Source: an uncultured Ruminococcus sp. (GTDB lineage Bacteria > Bacillota > Clostridia > Oscillospirales > Ruminococcaceae). From it: a stretch of DNA of 44,108 nucleotides. Made by a program: the position numbers and the translations under genes. How positions within the stretch are numbered: position 1 is the first letter of the stretch; the number at the start of each line of letters is the position of its first letter. This document shows, one piece after another, positions 1-8,040 of this stretch. Below the pieces are notes generated by a model that searched no databases, was not told where the DNA came from, and worked only from the letters and a program-made list of their open reading frames with translations. The stretch lies in the NCBI GenBank assembly GCA_900539095.1, contig UQAR01000008.1, forward strand, positions 1 to 44,108, given 5' to 3'.

Positions 1-55
1 AACCTGTGACCCTCTGCTTGTAAGGCAGATGCTCTCCCAGCTGAGCTATGCTCCC
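1..55 (-). tRNA. tRNA-Val (anticodon TAC), 3' part outside window
   Basis: The reverse complement of this stretch begins GGGAGCATAGCTCAGCTGGG, the acceptor stem, D stem and D loop of a typical bacterial tRNA. It continues into an anticodon arm CTGCC-TTACAAG-CAG with anticodon TAC, which reads valine GTA/GTG codons. The variable loop and the start of the TpsiC arm (GGTT) are seen before the window ends, so the last 20 or so bases are missing. A consensus promoter lies about 55 bases upstream. Confidence 0.93.
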
Positions 56-109
56 TTTTAGCTGGTTCGTTGTTTTCAGGACTTTGTTGTGCCCCTCACA
101 ACAGTATCT

Positions 110-138
110 ATTATACACTATCAAGCACCGTTTGTCAA
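110..138 (-). promoter_or_regulatory. Promoter of the tRNA-Val transcript
   Basis: On the minus strand TTGACA (133-138) and TATAAT (110-115) are separated by exactly 17 bases, a perfect housekeeping-sigma promoter. Just downstream, in the pre-tRNA leader (85-103), a small hairpin TGTTGTG/CACAACA is present. No other gene lies between this promoter and the tRNA. Confidence 0.85.
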
Positions 139-275
139 CACTTTTTTTCAAGTTTTTTATGTTTTGTATCATTTTACAACCCATGCCCAATATTTTTAAA
201 AACTTATGTGCACAACCAACATCAAAGCACTGCTTTTTGCCCTGAAAAGGCACTTTTTCTCCTCCAAACTCCCAT

Positions 276-308
276 AAAAAATCCGCCGAGCCATAAGCCC
301 GACGGATA
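276..308 (-). terminator. Rho-independent terminator of the 323-1339 gene
   Basis: On the minus strand an 11-bp stem ATCCGTCGGGC/GCTCGGCGGAT (with two G-U pairs) around a TTATG loop is followed directly by a run of six T. It sits about 15 bases after the stop codon of the signal-peptidase-like gene. Confidence 0.85.
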
Positions 309-322
309 AATATTCTCAAAAA

Positions 323-1339
323 TTATTTCTTATCAAGCTGCTTTTTGAGCTTTTCCTGCTCCTGCTCCATAAGTTTCATAAGATCCTCCAAAGATGCTGA
401 CGCTGTCTTTGCCGGCTGTGCAGGCTTTGCCGCAGCCTTTGACTTTGGTGCAGGCTTTTTCTCAGGCTCAGGTGCAGCTGTCTGCTCACCTGATGCAGCC
501 TCGTCAAGGAGCTGTGACGCTCTCTCATAGTATGAACGGTCTATCTCTGAACGCTCCTCGTCCGACTGTGCAGGTCTTTCAAATACCGTTTCATCTACCT
601 CTTCAAAGACCTCTTCCTCAACGACTTCTTCCTCGTCCTCAGCCTTGTGATGTGCCTTTATCTCATCATCAACGTGCTTGCGGTGTCTAGCGATCTGCTC
701 GCCCTCGTTCTCGCCGCCGAAAAGGAAATCGTCAAGAGTAACGTTCTCTACCTTTTCTTCTTCCTCGTCATCATCTTCGTCCTCATCATCGTCAGAAGAA
801 TGTGTCACAATAGCAATGATAAGCTCGATAACTACCAGCAGGAAAACAGGCACAACGCCGCATACTATCATACCGAATGTAGACGACATGAATGTGAGCA
901 CCTTGCCCGCAGTCATATAATAAGTAGACGCAACGCCCACAACGTTCTTTGAGCTTATCTTATAAAGCTTTGTAGGGTCTTTTTCCTGATAAACGGTGTA
1001 AACAACGCCGTTGTTGTCGTCAGTAGAAGTGATGTCATAAAGCCAGAACACGCTCGTTCCGATGTTCGGCACGTTCTCGCAAACAACAGCCTCGCCTATC
1101 TTGTCTGTGCTAGGAGTCATGTTTGAAGTTATGACCAAAGCACCCTCAGGCACTCTGTCCTTCATTCCGTCGCCGTCCATTATATACAGGCTGTAGCCTG
1201 CGATACTAGGCGTAACGTCCTTGTTCTTGAACACACGTCCCACGCCTACCACGATAAGCATTTCCAAAATAATAAAAACAATAAAGAATATCAGCACATT
1301 CTTGCCGGCTGATGATTTCTGTTTTGTAGCACTGCTCAT
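323..1339 (-). CDS. Signal peptidase I (S26B)-like membrane protein, probably catalytically dead
   Basis: 338 residues. A membrane segment at about 13-35 is followed by a short extracytoplasmic domain, a second membrane segment at about 150-178, a very acidic stretch (Asp/Glu run near 183-197) and a long charged Glu-, Lys- and Ala/Pro-rich tail ending in a predicted coiled coil. The domain between the membrane segments resembles SipW/archaeal-type signal peptidases: GDGMKDRVPEGALVI aligns with the family pattern SGSMEPTIPVGALVI. However, Gly58 stands where the nucleophilic Ser should be, and no TH-R type second motif is seen. I infer a non-proteolytic relative, perhaps a scaffold, rather than a working signal peptidase. 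The large cytoplasmic acidic tail is unusual for the family. The gene has its own promoter and terminator, so it is probably monocistronic. The S26 relationship is moderately sure; the function is unknown. Confidence 0.7.
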   Translation of the reverse strand: MSSATKQKSSAGKNVLIFFIVFIILEMLIVVGVGRVFKNKDVTPSIAGYSLYIMDGDGMKDRVPEGALVITSNMTPSTDKIGEAVVCENVPNIGTSVFWLYDITSTDDNNGVVYTVYQEKDPTKLYKISSKNVVGVASTYYMTAGKVLTFMSSTFGMIVCGVVPVFLLVVIELIIAIVTHSSDDDEDEDDDEEEEKVENVTLDDFLFGGENEGEQIARHRKHVDDEIKAHHKAEDEEEVVEEEVFEEVDETVFERPAQSDEERSEIDRSYYERASQLLDEAASGEQTAAPEPEKKPAPKSKAAAKPAQPAKTASASLEDLMKLMEQEQEKLKKQLDKK

Positions 1340-1404
1340 ATTAAAAATAACATTCCTTTCCGAGAAATATACAAAATATCATAATTTATCGCACTATCGT
1401 ATAC

Positions 1405-1433
1405 ATTATAGCACAATACGCCGAAAATTTCAA
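1405..1433 (-). promoter_or_regulatory. Promoter of the signal-peptidase-like gene
   Basis: Minus-strand TTGAAA (1428-1433) and TATAAT (1405-1410) with a 17-base spacer, about 65 bases upstream of the start codon at 1339. Confidence 0.7.
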
Positions 1434-1466
1434 CACATTTTCGCAGATTTTTTCTTTTTCCGAAAT

Positions 1467-2726
1467 TTACTCATTTCTATAAAGTATTATCGTCACAGTG
1501 TAAAGATCATCATTTTTTATCACCGCATACTTTGAAGTTGACCAGTCGCCACCAGCCTGACTGTAAGCACGCCTTAGCACATCAAAAATTATGCCGCCGT
1601 TCTCGTCAAACAAAGTGTCCTCAGCATTGCTGTAGACCTCCTTGTCAGCACATTTGAGCCTTGCAAGACCGCTGCCGTCAGTCATTGCCTCCGTTACCGA
1701 GCTGCACATCATCTGCGATATATCGTCGCCCTCCTGAGCGTAAAGACCATTCCTCCTGTAGTAATTTGCCCCCGAAGAGAACGCCTCAGGATAGCTCAAA
1801 AATTTGTTATCGTCCGCCGTGTGGTCTTTTGCACACTCAGCGTCAGTGATGCCGAAATAGTCATATCGGATATAATCTTCTCCAGCGTCCGTCACAGGAT
1901 CGTCCCAAGTGAGGTCCATGTTCGTCCATTCCCCGTCTATCATGACCTTGTTCCACAAATGCGGCTGAACAGTTCCCCCGTCATAGGCTTTTCCTGCCAC
2001 AGGGATACACTTTATCCCTGCCTTTGTGCAAAGTATCTGCATAGCCTTTGCATATCCCTCGCAAACGGCTCTTCCGTCCACAAGACATCCGTATGCCGAA
2101 TAAGGTTCATCAGCTGTGTCATCATAGGTGCAGCCAAGAATTATGCTGTCATGAAAATACAGCACCTTGTCATAATCGTTCCAGCCCTGCTCGATGCCTG
2201 CCAGTATCTCCCCGACCTTTTCATCAAGCTTTTCCTTTTCCGCCTGAGCCTCTTCAGCAGTCTTGTCATACGTCACCTCCACCGAAGTAACATACCCCTC
2301 GCCGTCAATGCAGATCGTATACTGCGACCCGATATAATCAATATAAGGACACGCCGAAGTAAGCATTGAGATAAACGCACCGATATCGTCCTTGCTTATC
2401 ACTCCCTCGGTCAGCTCCACGGAGCTTTCAAATCCGCTCAGCCCCTTGTAAAGCTGCGAAAAAACACGTTTCTCATCATCTGAAAGGAAGTCGGCGATAT
2501 ACTCCGCCGTATCAGGTATCTCCAAAGCCGCAAAACTCTCGTTTCTGCTTTCAAGCCCCGTTTCCGTGTGCTTTTCCGAATTGCCCTCAACGTATGTCAC
2601 ATTGGTGTTGACCACCGTGTTTTTTGAACGGTCTTTATTTTTTTCTCCCGTTCCGCCCAAACTGCACCCTGCCGTGCAGACGAGCACCGCCGCTGTCAAA
2701 GCGGCAACGATCTTCTGTTTTTTCAA
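1467..2726 (-). CDS. Transglutaminase-like domain lipoprotein
   Basis: About 419 residues. The open frame extends to 2750, but GAGGA lies six bases before a TTG codon at 2726, so I place the start there. The product begins MKKQKIVAALTAAVLVCTAGC, a lipoprotein signal with lipobox TAGC. The middle carries a transglutaminase/protease-like core: Cys in GRAVCEGYAKAM, His in PHLWNKV and Asp in TNMDLTWDDP, in the order and spacing of the family's catalytic triad. The core is therefore complete, and the protein is probably a surface-anchored enzyme acting on proteins or peptidoglycan-linked peptides, although many such Firmicute proteins have no known substrate. It follows the CNNM-like gene by about 55 bases on the same strand and may be co-transcribed with it. 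A Ser/Asn/Glu-rich linker separates the lipid anchor from the domain. Confidence 0.85.
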   Translation of the reverse strand: MKKQKIVAALTAAVLVCTAGCSLGGTGEKNKDRSKNTVVNTNVTYVEGNSEKHTETGLESRNESFAALEIPDTAEYIADFLSDDEKRVFSQLYKGLSGFESSVELTEGVISKDDIGAFISMLTSACPYIDYIGSQYTICIDGEGYVTSVEVTYDKTAEEAQAEKEKLDEKVGEILAGIEQGWNDYDKVLYFHDSIILGCTYDDTADEPYSAYGCLVDGRAVCEGYAKAMQILCTKAGIKCIPVAGKAYDGGTVQPHLWNKVMIDGEWTNMDLTWDDPVTDAGEDYIRYDYFGITDAECAKDHTADDNKFLSYPEAFSSGANYYRRNGLYAQEGDDISQMMCSSVTEAMTDGSGLARLKCADKEVYSNAEDTLFDENGGIIFDVLRRAYSQAGGDWSTSKYAVIKNDDLYTVTIILYRNE

Positions 2727-2781
2727 TTTTTGTCCTCGATTTTTACACAAATTTTCTGTCTTATATCATATTCAAAAGCCT

Positions 2782-4134
2782 TTAGTCTGTGACATTTTTA
2801 TTATCTCTTTTTATCACAGCCCTAATGCGTTCTATTCTCTTTTCATGAACGAGCAGCACCTTGAACTCAACGTTCTCCCACTGCACAGTCACACGCTCAT
2901 TGTCCTCAGGCACATGACCGATCAAGTCCATAACAAATCCGCCGATAGTGTCATAATCCACCTCGCCGTGATATTCCTTGCCAAGAGTCTCCATAACATC
3001 GTCAAACGCCGCCGTTCCCACCATGTCATAGCAGTCAGGGGATACCTTTTGTATCTCCTCTGTCTCGTTGTCATATTCGTCCTGAATACTTCCCACGATA
3101 GTTTCAAGCAAGTCCTCCATGGTGATGATGCCGGCAGTTCCGCCGTAATCGTCCACCACAACAGCTATCTGAGTTTTTTCCTCAGTGAACTCCTTGAAAA
3201 GCTCTCCGCACTTGTTGCTCTCAGGCACAAATGTTATCTCTCTCATGAACTCTTTCACAGGAAGTTCCTTTTTATCCTCCTCAAACACCAGTCTGAGCAG
3301 ATCTTTTGCGAATATAACGCCGCTTATGTTGTCGGCATTGTCGCAGTAAACAGGTATTCTCGAAAAGCCCTCGCCTATAACAAGCTGCACAGCCTCCGCC
3401 AGCGTGGAATTTTCTTCGATAGCCACCATTTCAGTCCTGTGCGTCATTACCTCACGAACTTCGATATCGTCAAACTCAAAGATGTTGCTTATCATCTCCG
3501 CCTGACTTTCCTCGATGCCGCCCGTTTCGTTTACAGCGTCCACCATCATGAGTATCTCTTGCTCAGTGACAGAGTCTGCCTTGTTTGTGGACTTAACGCC
3601 GAACAGCCTTAAAATTCCTGCCGAAACCGCTCCGCTCACAACCGCCAATGGGCTGAACACCGCAAGAAACACTTTGTATACGCCGCAGTTGTTTAAAATG
3701 AACTTCTCGCCCACCTTGCCTGAAATGCAAAGCTTTTTCGGTATGCCTATGCCAAAAGTGCATATAACAAGGGCAAGCAGACAGCTTATTATAACAAATG
3801 AACATATGCCGCTAACATAATACGGTGCCTGATAGTTAAAAAGCGTATAAAGCCCGTCAGAAATCGGCTCGTAGAAGAATATGACTCCCACCACCGAAAC
3901 TACGATTATCATAATAGAACGTGCAATAAGGTTTGTTGCAACTACCCTGCCCGTTCTTTTCAGCAAAGCCGCAAGTTTTATAGCTTTCGGGTCTTTGTCC
4001 TCCTCAGCCATTTTCTTTAGCTTTGAGTCATTGAACTCCACAGCCGCATTTTCGCACAAGGTAAGAAAAGCCATAAGCAATATTACCGCCGCACAAACAC
4101 CTATTCCTATCCACAGTCGCCCGACATCGTCCAT
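2782..4134 (-). CDS. CNNM/CorC-HlyC family membrane protein (DUF21, two CBS domains)
   Basis: 450 residues in the order typical of the hemolysin C/CorC family: an N-terminal DUF21 membrane region with about four hydrophobic segments (residues 1-190), a CBS pair (about 215-335; VREVMTHRTEMVAI and VKEFMREITFVP start the two repeats, and DDYGGTAGIITMEDLLE is the family's hallmark second-CBS end) and a C-terminal CorC_HlyC domain (about 355-440). Members are linked to magnesium or cobalt efflux and resistance, with CBS domains that bind adenosine nucleotides; the name hemolysin is historical. Length is normal and no break is seen. A perfect promoter is 67 bases upstream, and a 5-bp hairpin (GGCGA/TCGCC) lies in the leader. 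The transglutaminase lipoprotein gene follows. Confidence 0.92.
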   Translation of the reverse strand: MDDVGRLWIGIGVCAAVILLMAFLTLCENAAVEFNDSKLKKMAEEDKDPKAIKLAALLKRTGRVVATNLIARSIMIIVVSVVGVIFFYEPISDGLYTLFNYQAPYYVSGICSFVIISCLLALVICTFGIGIPKKLCISGKVGEKFILNNCGVYKVFLAVFSPLAVVSGAVSAGILRLFGVKSTNKADSVTEQEILMMVDAVNETGGIEESQAEMISNIFEFDDIEVREVMTHRTEMVAIEENSTLAEAVQLVIGEGFSRIPVYCDNADNISGVIFAKDLLRLVFEEDKKELPVKEFMREITFVPESNKCGELFKEFTEEKTQIAVVVDDYGGTAGIITMEDLLETIVGSIQDEYDNETEEIQKVSPDCYDMVGTAAFDDVMETLGKEYHGEVDYDTIGGFVMDLIGHVPEDNERVTVQWENVEFKVLLVHEKRIERIRAVIKRDNKNVTD

Positions 4135-4200
4135 TAAAAAATACCGTCCCTTTCATATAGGCGATAATGTTCGCCTTTTTATACTATTTATATACTACTT

Positions 4201-4229
4201 ATTATAGGCAACATATGCCTCTTTGTCAA
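4201..4229 (-). promoter_or_regulatory. Promoter of the CNNM-like gene
   Basis: Minus-strand TTGACA (4224-4229) and TATAAT (4201-4206) with a 17-base spacer, a full consensus match. The spacer contains the inverted repeat AGGCA-N5-TGCCT. Confidence 0.85.
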
Positions 4230-4288
4230 TAGATATTATAACAAATTTTCCGTTTTTGCCACCGGAGCATATAGCCATATTTCAGATA

Positions 4289-4321
4289 CAAAAAAGCAGA
4301 CAAGCCGCAAAGCCTGTCTGC
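4289..4321 (-). terminator. Terminator of the rsmD-coaD operon
   Basis: Minus-strand stem GCAGACA/TGTCTGC, extended inward by GC pairs, followed by six T. It lies 16 bases after the stop codon at 4337. Confidence 0.85.
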
Positions 4322-4336
4322 CCATATCATTCAATA

Positions 4337-4828
4337 TTACTTCTCAGCCGCACCTATCTTGGAAACAGCGTCCCTTGTGGTATTAACGTCTTTAAGGCTC
4401 TTTGTAAGAACTTCAGCAGCCTCAGAGAGCGACTTGTTCAGATTGTCTGACAGTGCCTCACGGATAGCCTTGTCCTTAGCCTTAGCCTGCTCAACGATAT
4501 CCGCAGCCTGCTTGTTAGCCTCCGCAGCTATCTGCTTTGCATAGTCAGCAGCCTGCTTGATGATCTCTTCCTGAGCCACCAGCTTTTTAGCCTCTTCCTT
4601 AGCCTTCTTTATTATCTCCTCAGCCTCTTTGTTAGCCTCAGTAAGGATATTCTTCTTATCTCTTGTCATATCCTTTGCACGCTTTATCTCACCTGGGAGG
4701 TTAAGTCTTATGCTGTCAATGTATTCACGCATCTGCTCAACATCGATCATTTTTTTCTGAGAAAACGGTACGCTTGAAGATTTGTCAAGCAGCTCGTCCA
4801 TAAGTTCAAGTATTTCGTCTACAGTCAT
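4337..4828 (-). CDS. Coiled-coil protein of the coaD operon, resembling V-type ATPase subunit H/E or DivIVA-like stalks
   Basis: 163 residues from the ATG at 4828, which has GAAAGGG eight bases upstream; a GTG nine bases earlier is less well placed. Most of the chain (about 45-145) is a continuous Ala/Glu/Lys-rich heptad pattern such as EANKEAEEIIKKAKEEAKKL, with no signal peptide and no enzymatic motif. Proteins like this are often labelled ATPase because the helix resembles the peripheral stalk of V- or F-type ATPases, but no ATPase genes are nearby. It is the last gene of the rsmD-coaD operon, 16 bases after coaD, an arrangement common in clostridia (general knowledge). A cytoplasmic structural or division-related role is possible. 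Function is not recognised. Confidence 0.8.
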   Translation of the reverse strand: MTVDEILELMDELLDKSSSVPFSQKKMIDVEQMREYIDSIRLNLPGEIKRAKDMTRDKKNILTEANKEAEEIIKKAKEEAKKLVAQEEIIKQAADYAKQIAAEANKQAADIVEQAKAKDKAIREALSDNLNKSLSEAAEVLTKSLKDVNTTRDAVSKIGAAEK

Positions 4829-4844
4829 TTTAAACACCCTTTCA

Positions 4845-5348
4845 TTACTGATCTATATTATTGGCAGGCTTATAAAGCCTGTCAGTGATCTTGCTCTGTA
4901 TCTGTTTTGGCACAAAGCCAGTGATATCTCCGCCAAAGCTTGCGATCTCCTTAACAACACTTGATGACAGGAACATATTCTCTCCCGTTGTGGTAAGGAA
5001 CACCGTTTCGGCGTCATTATAAAGCTTTTTATTCGCCAAAGCCATCTGGAACTCATATTCAAAGTCCGACACAGCCCTCAGACCCTTTACGATAGCATTA
5101 GCACCCGTCTTTTGCAGATAATCCGCCAGCAGACCGTTATAACAGTCCACCACCACATTGTCAAGGTGCTTTGTGACCTCGATTATCATTTCCATTCTCT
5201 CAGTCGGCGTAAAAGCAGCCCTCGATTTATTTGCATTAAAGGACACCAGCACTATCACCTTGTCAAAAAGCTTTGACGCCCTGTCGATTATATCCAAATG
5301 GCCCAGTGTAACAGGGTCAAAACTTCCTGGGCAAACAGCGATACGCAT
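4845..5348 (-). CDS. coaD: Phosphopantetheine adenylyltransferase (PPAT)
   Basis: 167 residues, the usual length. It adds AMP from ATP to 4'-phosphopantetheine to give dephospho-CoA, the penultimate step of coenzyme A synthesis, in the cytoplasm. The nucleotidyltransferase signature GSFDPVTLGH (T/HxGH motif) is at residues 8-17. The substrate-binding GLRAVSDFEYEFQMA and the C-terminal SSSVVKEIASFGGD that replaces the ISSTxVR motif follow. The start codon lies two bases after the stop of rsmD, so the two are translated in tandem. The pairing rsmD-coaD is widespread in Firmicutes and supports both calls. Confidence 0.98.
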   Translation of the reverse strand: MRIAVCPGSFDPVTLGHLDIIDRASKLFDKVIVLVSFNANKSRAAFTPTERMEMIIEVTKHLDNVVVDCYNGLLADYLQKTGANAIVKGLRAVSDFEYEFQMALANKKLYNDAETVFLTTTGENMFLSSSVVKEIASFGGDITGFVPKQIQSKITDRLYKPANNIDQ

Positions 5349-5350
5349 TA

Positions 5351-5905
5351 TTAGTCCACTTCTTTCATTGGTATCTTATAGACCGTAAGAGCGGTCTTAC
5401 CGTATTTATATCTCTTATGAAATTCAAGTCTGCCGTAACTTTTTTCGCCCAGATCAAGTTCTTTTTCATGCTCACACACAACTATAGCACCCTCATTGAG
5501 CTTGCTTTCCACCAGTTCAAGAGCCTTTTCAACGATACCCTTTCTGTAAGGCGGGTCGATAAAAACGATATCAAGACCTGACTTAGCGACCTTCAAATAT
5601 TCCAGACTGTCCATGCCCAGCACACGGGACTCCTTAGTAAAACCGCATGACTCCACATTTTCCTTAACGATAGCCACCGCCTCAGGGTTGCTGTCAACAA
5701 AAACGCAGTGTTTCGCACCACGGCTGAGAGCCTCGATACCCATTTGACCGCTGCCTGCAAAAAGATCAAGCACGGAACTTGCGGGTACATCGAACTGGAT
5801 AATGGAAAAAACAGCCTCTTTTACCATATCAGTAGTAGGTCTTGTATCCAAAGAATCCAGTGTTTTAAGTTTTTTACCTCTGCATGAACCTGTAATAACT
5901 CTCAT
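5351..5905 (-). CDS. rsmD: 16S rRNA (guanine966-N2)-methyltransferase
   Basis: 184 residues when started at the ATG at 5905, which has TTTGGAG nine bases upstream; the frame also runs back to 5935, but the family begins MRVITGSCRGKKL. It is a SAM-dependent Rossmann methyltransferase that modifies the 2-amino group of G966 in 16S rRNA on the assembling 30S subunit. The SAM loop DLFAGSGQMGIEALSRGA (about 51-68) and the catalytic DPPY motif in FIDPPYRKG identify it. It is the first gene of the operon with coaD and has a promoter about 30 bases upstream of the start. Confidence 0.95.
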   Translation of the reverse strand: MRVITGSCRGKKLKTLDSLDTRPTTDMVKEAVFSIIQFDVPASSVLDLFAGSGQMGIEALSRGAKHCVFVDSNPEAVAIVKENVESCGFTKESRVLGMDSLEYLKVAKSGLDIVFIDPPYRKGIVEKALELVESKLNEGAIVVCEHEKELDLGEKSYGRLEFHKRYKYGKTALTVYKIPMKEVD

Positions 5906-5937
5906 AAAAAATAACTCCAAAATAAAAGTATACAATC

Positions 5938-5966
5938 ATTATACTATATTAATTACCATTTGTCTA
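5938..5966 (-). promoter_or_regulatory. Promoter of the rsmD-coaD operon
   Basis: Minus-strand TAGACA (5961-5966) and TATAAT (5938-5943), spacer 17 bases, upstream of the rsmD start at 5905. Confidence 0.7.
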
Positions 5967-6005
5967 GACTATTCGCCGATATTTTTAAATTTTTTATACC
6001 GCACA

Positions 6006-6036
6006 CAAAAAGGGACTTCACAGCGGAAGTCCCTTT
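6006..6036 (-). terminator. Terminator of the Ser/Thr-rich surface protein gene
   Basis: A perfect 11-bp stem AAAGGGACTTC/GAAGTCCCTTT with a six-base loop. On the minus strand it is followed by T-rich sequence, about 45 bases after the stop of the gene at 6082. Confidence 0.8.
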
Positions 6037-6081
6037 AGTTATTTTAATTATTTGCTCTAAGAAACAAGTCCTCAGTCTAGA

Positions 6082-6954
6082 TTACTTTCTCTTAGAAACT
6101 ACGATAGCAGCACCTGCAAGAGCGATACCTGCGAGAGCGATACCTGCTGTAGCACCTGTAGCAGCTGTGTTGTCTGATGCAGCTGTTGAAGATGCAGGCT
6201 TGCTTGTGTTGTTAGTATTATTTGTGTTTGTTGTGCCGGCAGCTGTCGAAGATGTAGCAGCTGTTGATGATGTTGTACCAGCTGTTGAAGATGTTGTGCC
6301 AGCTGTTGATGATGTTGTGCCAGCTGTTGAGCTTGTGTCACCGCCCTGATTTGGGAATGTTACCTTAGCTGTGTATGTACCATTGCCTGTAACTTCTGGC
6401 ATATCGAATGTAGTGCCCTTAGGGTTAACCTCATCCAGTTTGTTTCCGAAGAATGATGATGACCAGTCATTGCCGTCTGTTCTGAAACCGCCGCCTATAT
6501 AAGCCTTGCCAGAAAGATTTGATGCAAGACCATCTATAGTGAACTTAATTTCGATAGTGTTCTGAGGCATAGTTGTGAATACCTTACCAACTGCGTCCTT
6601 ACCGCCGTTGCACTTATCGTTGTAAATGTTTACGAGCTCAAGCTTGAACTCATCACCCTGCCAGTAAACAAAAACGTCACCGTTTGGAGTTACAACGTTG
6701 TCATCAAACTTGATCTCATCGATAGTAGCCTTAACTGGGATCGTGCTCCAGTCATCAGGCTCCTTGCCGTCGCTTGAGAGAACACCGTTAGCAATAGCCT
6801 CGTCCTTTGTCATGCCCATATAAAGACCAAATACGATAATAGAATCGTCATTGTTAGGACCCTTGCCTGCGTCAGCAGCTGCTACTGAAACTGCCATTGT
6901 TGTAGCTGCGATCGTAGCTGCAGCCATGCCTGCAATAATCTTTTTAAGTTTCAT
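6082..6954 (-). CDS. Secreted surface protein with Ser/Thr repeats and a C-terminal anchor-like tail
   Basis: 290 residues. A signal peptide (about 1-28, MKLKKIIAGMAAATIAATTM then AVSVAAADA) is followed by a soluble domain of about 175 residues that I do not recognise. It contains alternating beta-type segments, several short acidic loops and the tail VTGNGTYTAKVTFPNQGG. Residues about 207-262 are low-complexity repeats of the type SSTAGTT, then an Asn/Thr linker. The C-terminus NTAATGA-hydrophobic-SKRK has the layout of a sorting signal: a short motif near NxxTG, about 18 hydrophobic residues and a basic end. It could be sortase-anchored or simply membrane-anchored; no sortase gene is in the window. 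It is monocistronic, with its own promoter and terminator. Function unknown. Confidence 0.75.
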   Translation of the reverse strand: MKLKKIIAGMAAATIAATTMAVSVAAADAGKGPNNDDSIIVFGLYMGMTKDEAIANGVLSSDGKEPDDWSTIPVKATIDEIKFDDNVVTPNGDVFVYWQGDEFKLELVNIYNDKCNGGKDAVGKVFTTMPQNTIEIKFTIDGLASNLSGKAYIGGGFRTDGNDWSSSFFGNKLDEVNPKGTTFDMPEVTGNGTYTAKVTFPNQGGDTSSTAGTTSSTAGTTSSTAGTTSSTAATSSTAAGTTNTNNTNNTSKPASSTAASDNTAATGATAGIALAGIALAGAAIVVSKRK

Positions 6955-6989
6955 TTCTAAAACTTCCTTTCTTAAATAACTTTACTTAC

Positions 6990-7018
6990 ATTGTACTTTA
7001 TTTTTCGTAAAATTTCAA
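6990..7018 (-). promoter_or_regulatory. Promoter of the Ser/Thr-rich surface protein gene
   Basis: Minus-strand TTGAAA (7013-7018), 17-base spacer, TACAAT (6990-6995), about 36 bases upstream of the start codon. Confidence 0.7.
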
Positions 7019-7149
7019 TCGGCCGATTTACCAAATATGTTATCGTTTTCTTATGCAGACATAACAAATTCCACTATATTTTTTTGGAAAAATAGACGAA
7101 TAATTTACAACCGTGAAACATTTTTAACATATATAAATATACTAAACCG

Positions 7150-7914
7150 TCAATCTTCCAGTTTTTTCTTCTGAACTTTTCCCGTGACTTTTAGCACAAG
7201 ACTTCTCGGAACAAACTTCGCACCAGTGCAAAGTGCTTTAATGGACTTCTCTGGAATGATTATGCACTTTTTATTAAACATTCCCTCAATGGCTTTTTGT
7301 GCACAAAATTCAGGCGTGATAGAACTTACGCCGAATTTGCAGTTCGCAACATCATTGAACTCCGTGTCAACAGGTCCTGGACATACCGCACAAACGTGCA
7401 CCCTGCTGTTCATGCTCTTTAACTCTTCGCATATCGCACTTGTCAAGCTTACCACATACGCCTTTGATGCATAATAAGTCGCCATCATCGGGCCGCCGTA
7501 CATAAGACCTGCGGAAGATGCGATATTCATTATATATCCCCTGTCAGCCGCAACAAAGTCTTTCAGAAACAGCTTTGTGAGCATATGCACAGCCGTGATG
7601 TTCGTGTCTATCATTCTAAGCTCAGTGTCAAGTGGAACTTCCTCAAAACTGCCCACCGCACCAAAGCCCGCACAGTTCACAAGCACCGATATCTTCTCGC
7701 TCTTTGTTTCCTCATAAAGCCTCAGACACTCTTCCCTGTCTGAAACATCGCAGACTATAACTCTTGTGTTCTCGCCAAGTTCAGCCGCAAGCTCTCTGAG
7801 CCTTTCTTCACGTCTTGCACAAAGTATGATGCGAAAGCCTCTGCCGTAAAGATCTCTTGCTATCTCTCTACCAATGCCTGAGCTTGCTCCTGTTATCAAA
7901 GCCGTTTTAGCCAT
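7150..7914 (-). CDS. Short-chain dehydrogenase/reductase (SDR), classical type
   Basis: 254 residues. The NAD(P)-binding motif TGASSGIG is at 8-15, the NCAGF motif near 86, the catalytic Ser in NIASSAGLMYGG, and Tyr and Lys in YYASK. A PGPVDTEF segment follows the active site, as in the classical SDR family. Arg after the glycine motif (CARREERL) suggests NADP(H) preference. Such proteins reduce or oxidise a carbonyl/hydroxyl group; the substrate cannot be told from sequence. It resembles the YqjQ/DltE-like general group. The start has GGAGG nine bases upstream. A palindromic site overlaps its promoter, so it is probably regulated by a dimeric repressor. Confidence 0.93.
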   Translation of the reverse strand: MAKTALITGASSGIGREIARDLYGRGFRIILCARREERLRELAAELGENTRVIVCDVSDREECLRLYEETKSEKISVLVNCAGFGAVGSFEEVPLDTELRMIDTNITAVHMLTKLFLKDFVAADRGYIMNIASSAGLMYGGPMMATYYASKAYVVSLTSAICEELKSMNSRVHVCAVCPGPVDTEFNDVANCKFGVSSITPEFCAQKAIEGMFNKKCIIIPEKSIKALCTGAKFVPRSLVLKVTGKVQKKKLED

Positions 7915-7964
7915 TTATATACCTCCACCCGTCAGACGGGATATCATTTGATTTTTGTCATATT

Positions 7965-7993
7965 AGTATACCATATTGGTATCTCCATGTCAA
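7965..7993 (-). promoter_or_regulatory. SDR promoter with an overlapping palindromic operator
   Basis: Minus-strand TTGACA (7988-7993), 17-base spacer, TATACT (7965-7970). The palindrome ATACCA-TAT-TGGTAT (7968-7982, perfect 6-3-6) covers part of the -10 box and most of the spacer, a layout typical of a repressor site. The cognate regulator is not in the window. Between this promoter and the start codon a short CCCGTC/GACGGG hairpin (about 7928-7940) precedes the ribosome binding site. Confidence 0.7.
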
Positions 7994-8040
7994 GTATATG
8001 TAAAACAGGCAGAAGATCGTTTAAAAAGCGTCAAAATCTC

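Noticed and set aside
1821..2369. 182-codon plus-strand frame opposite the transglutaminase-like gene
   Set aside because: Antisense shadow of a gene with complete catalytic motifs; composition is Cys/His/Arg-rich as expected for a shadow.
2566..3612. 348-codon plus-strand frame opposite the CNNM-like gene
   Set aside because: Shadow of a clear CBS/CorC gene; no start signal and no recognisable motif.
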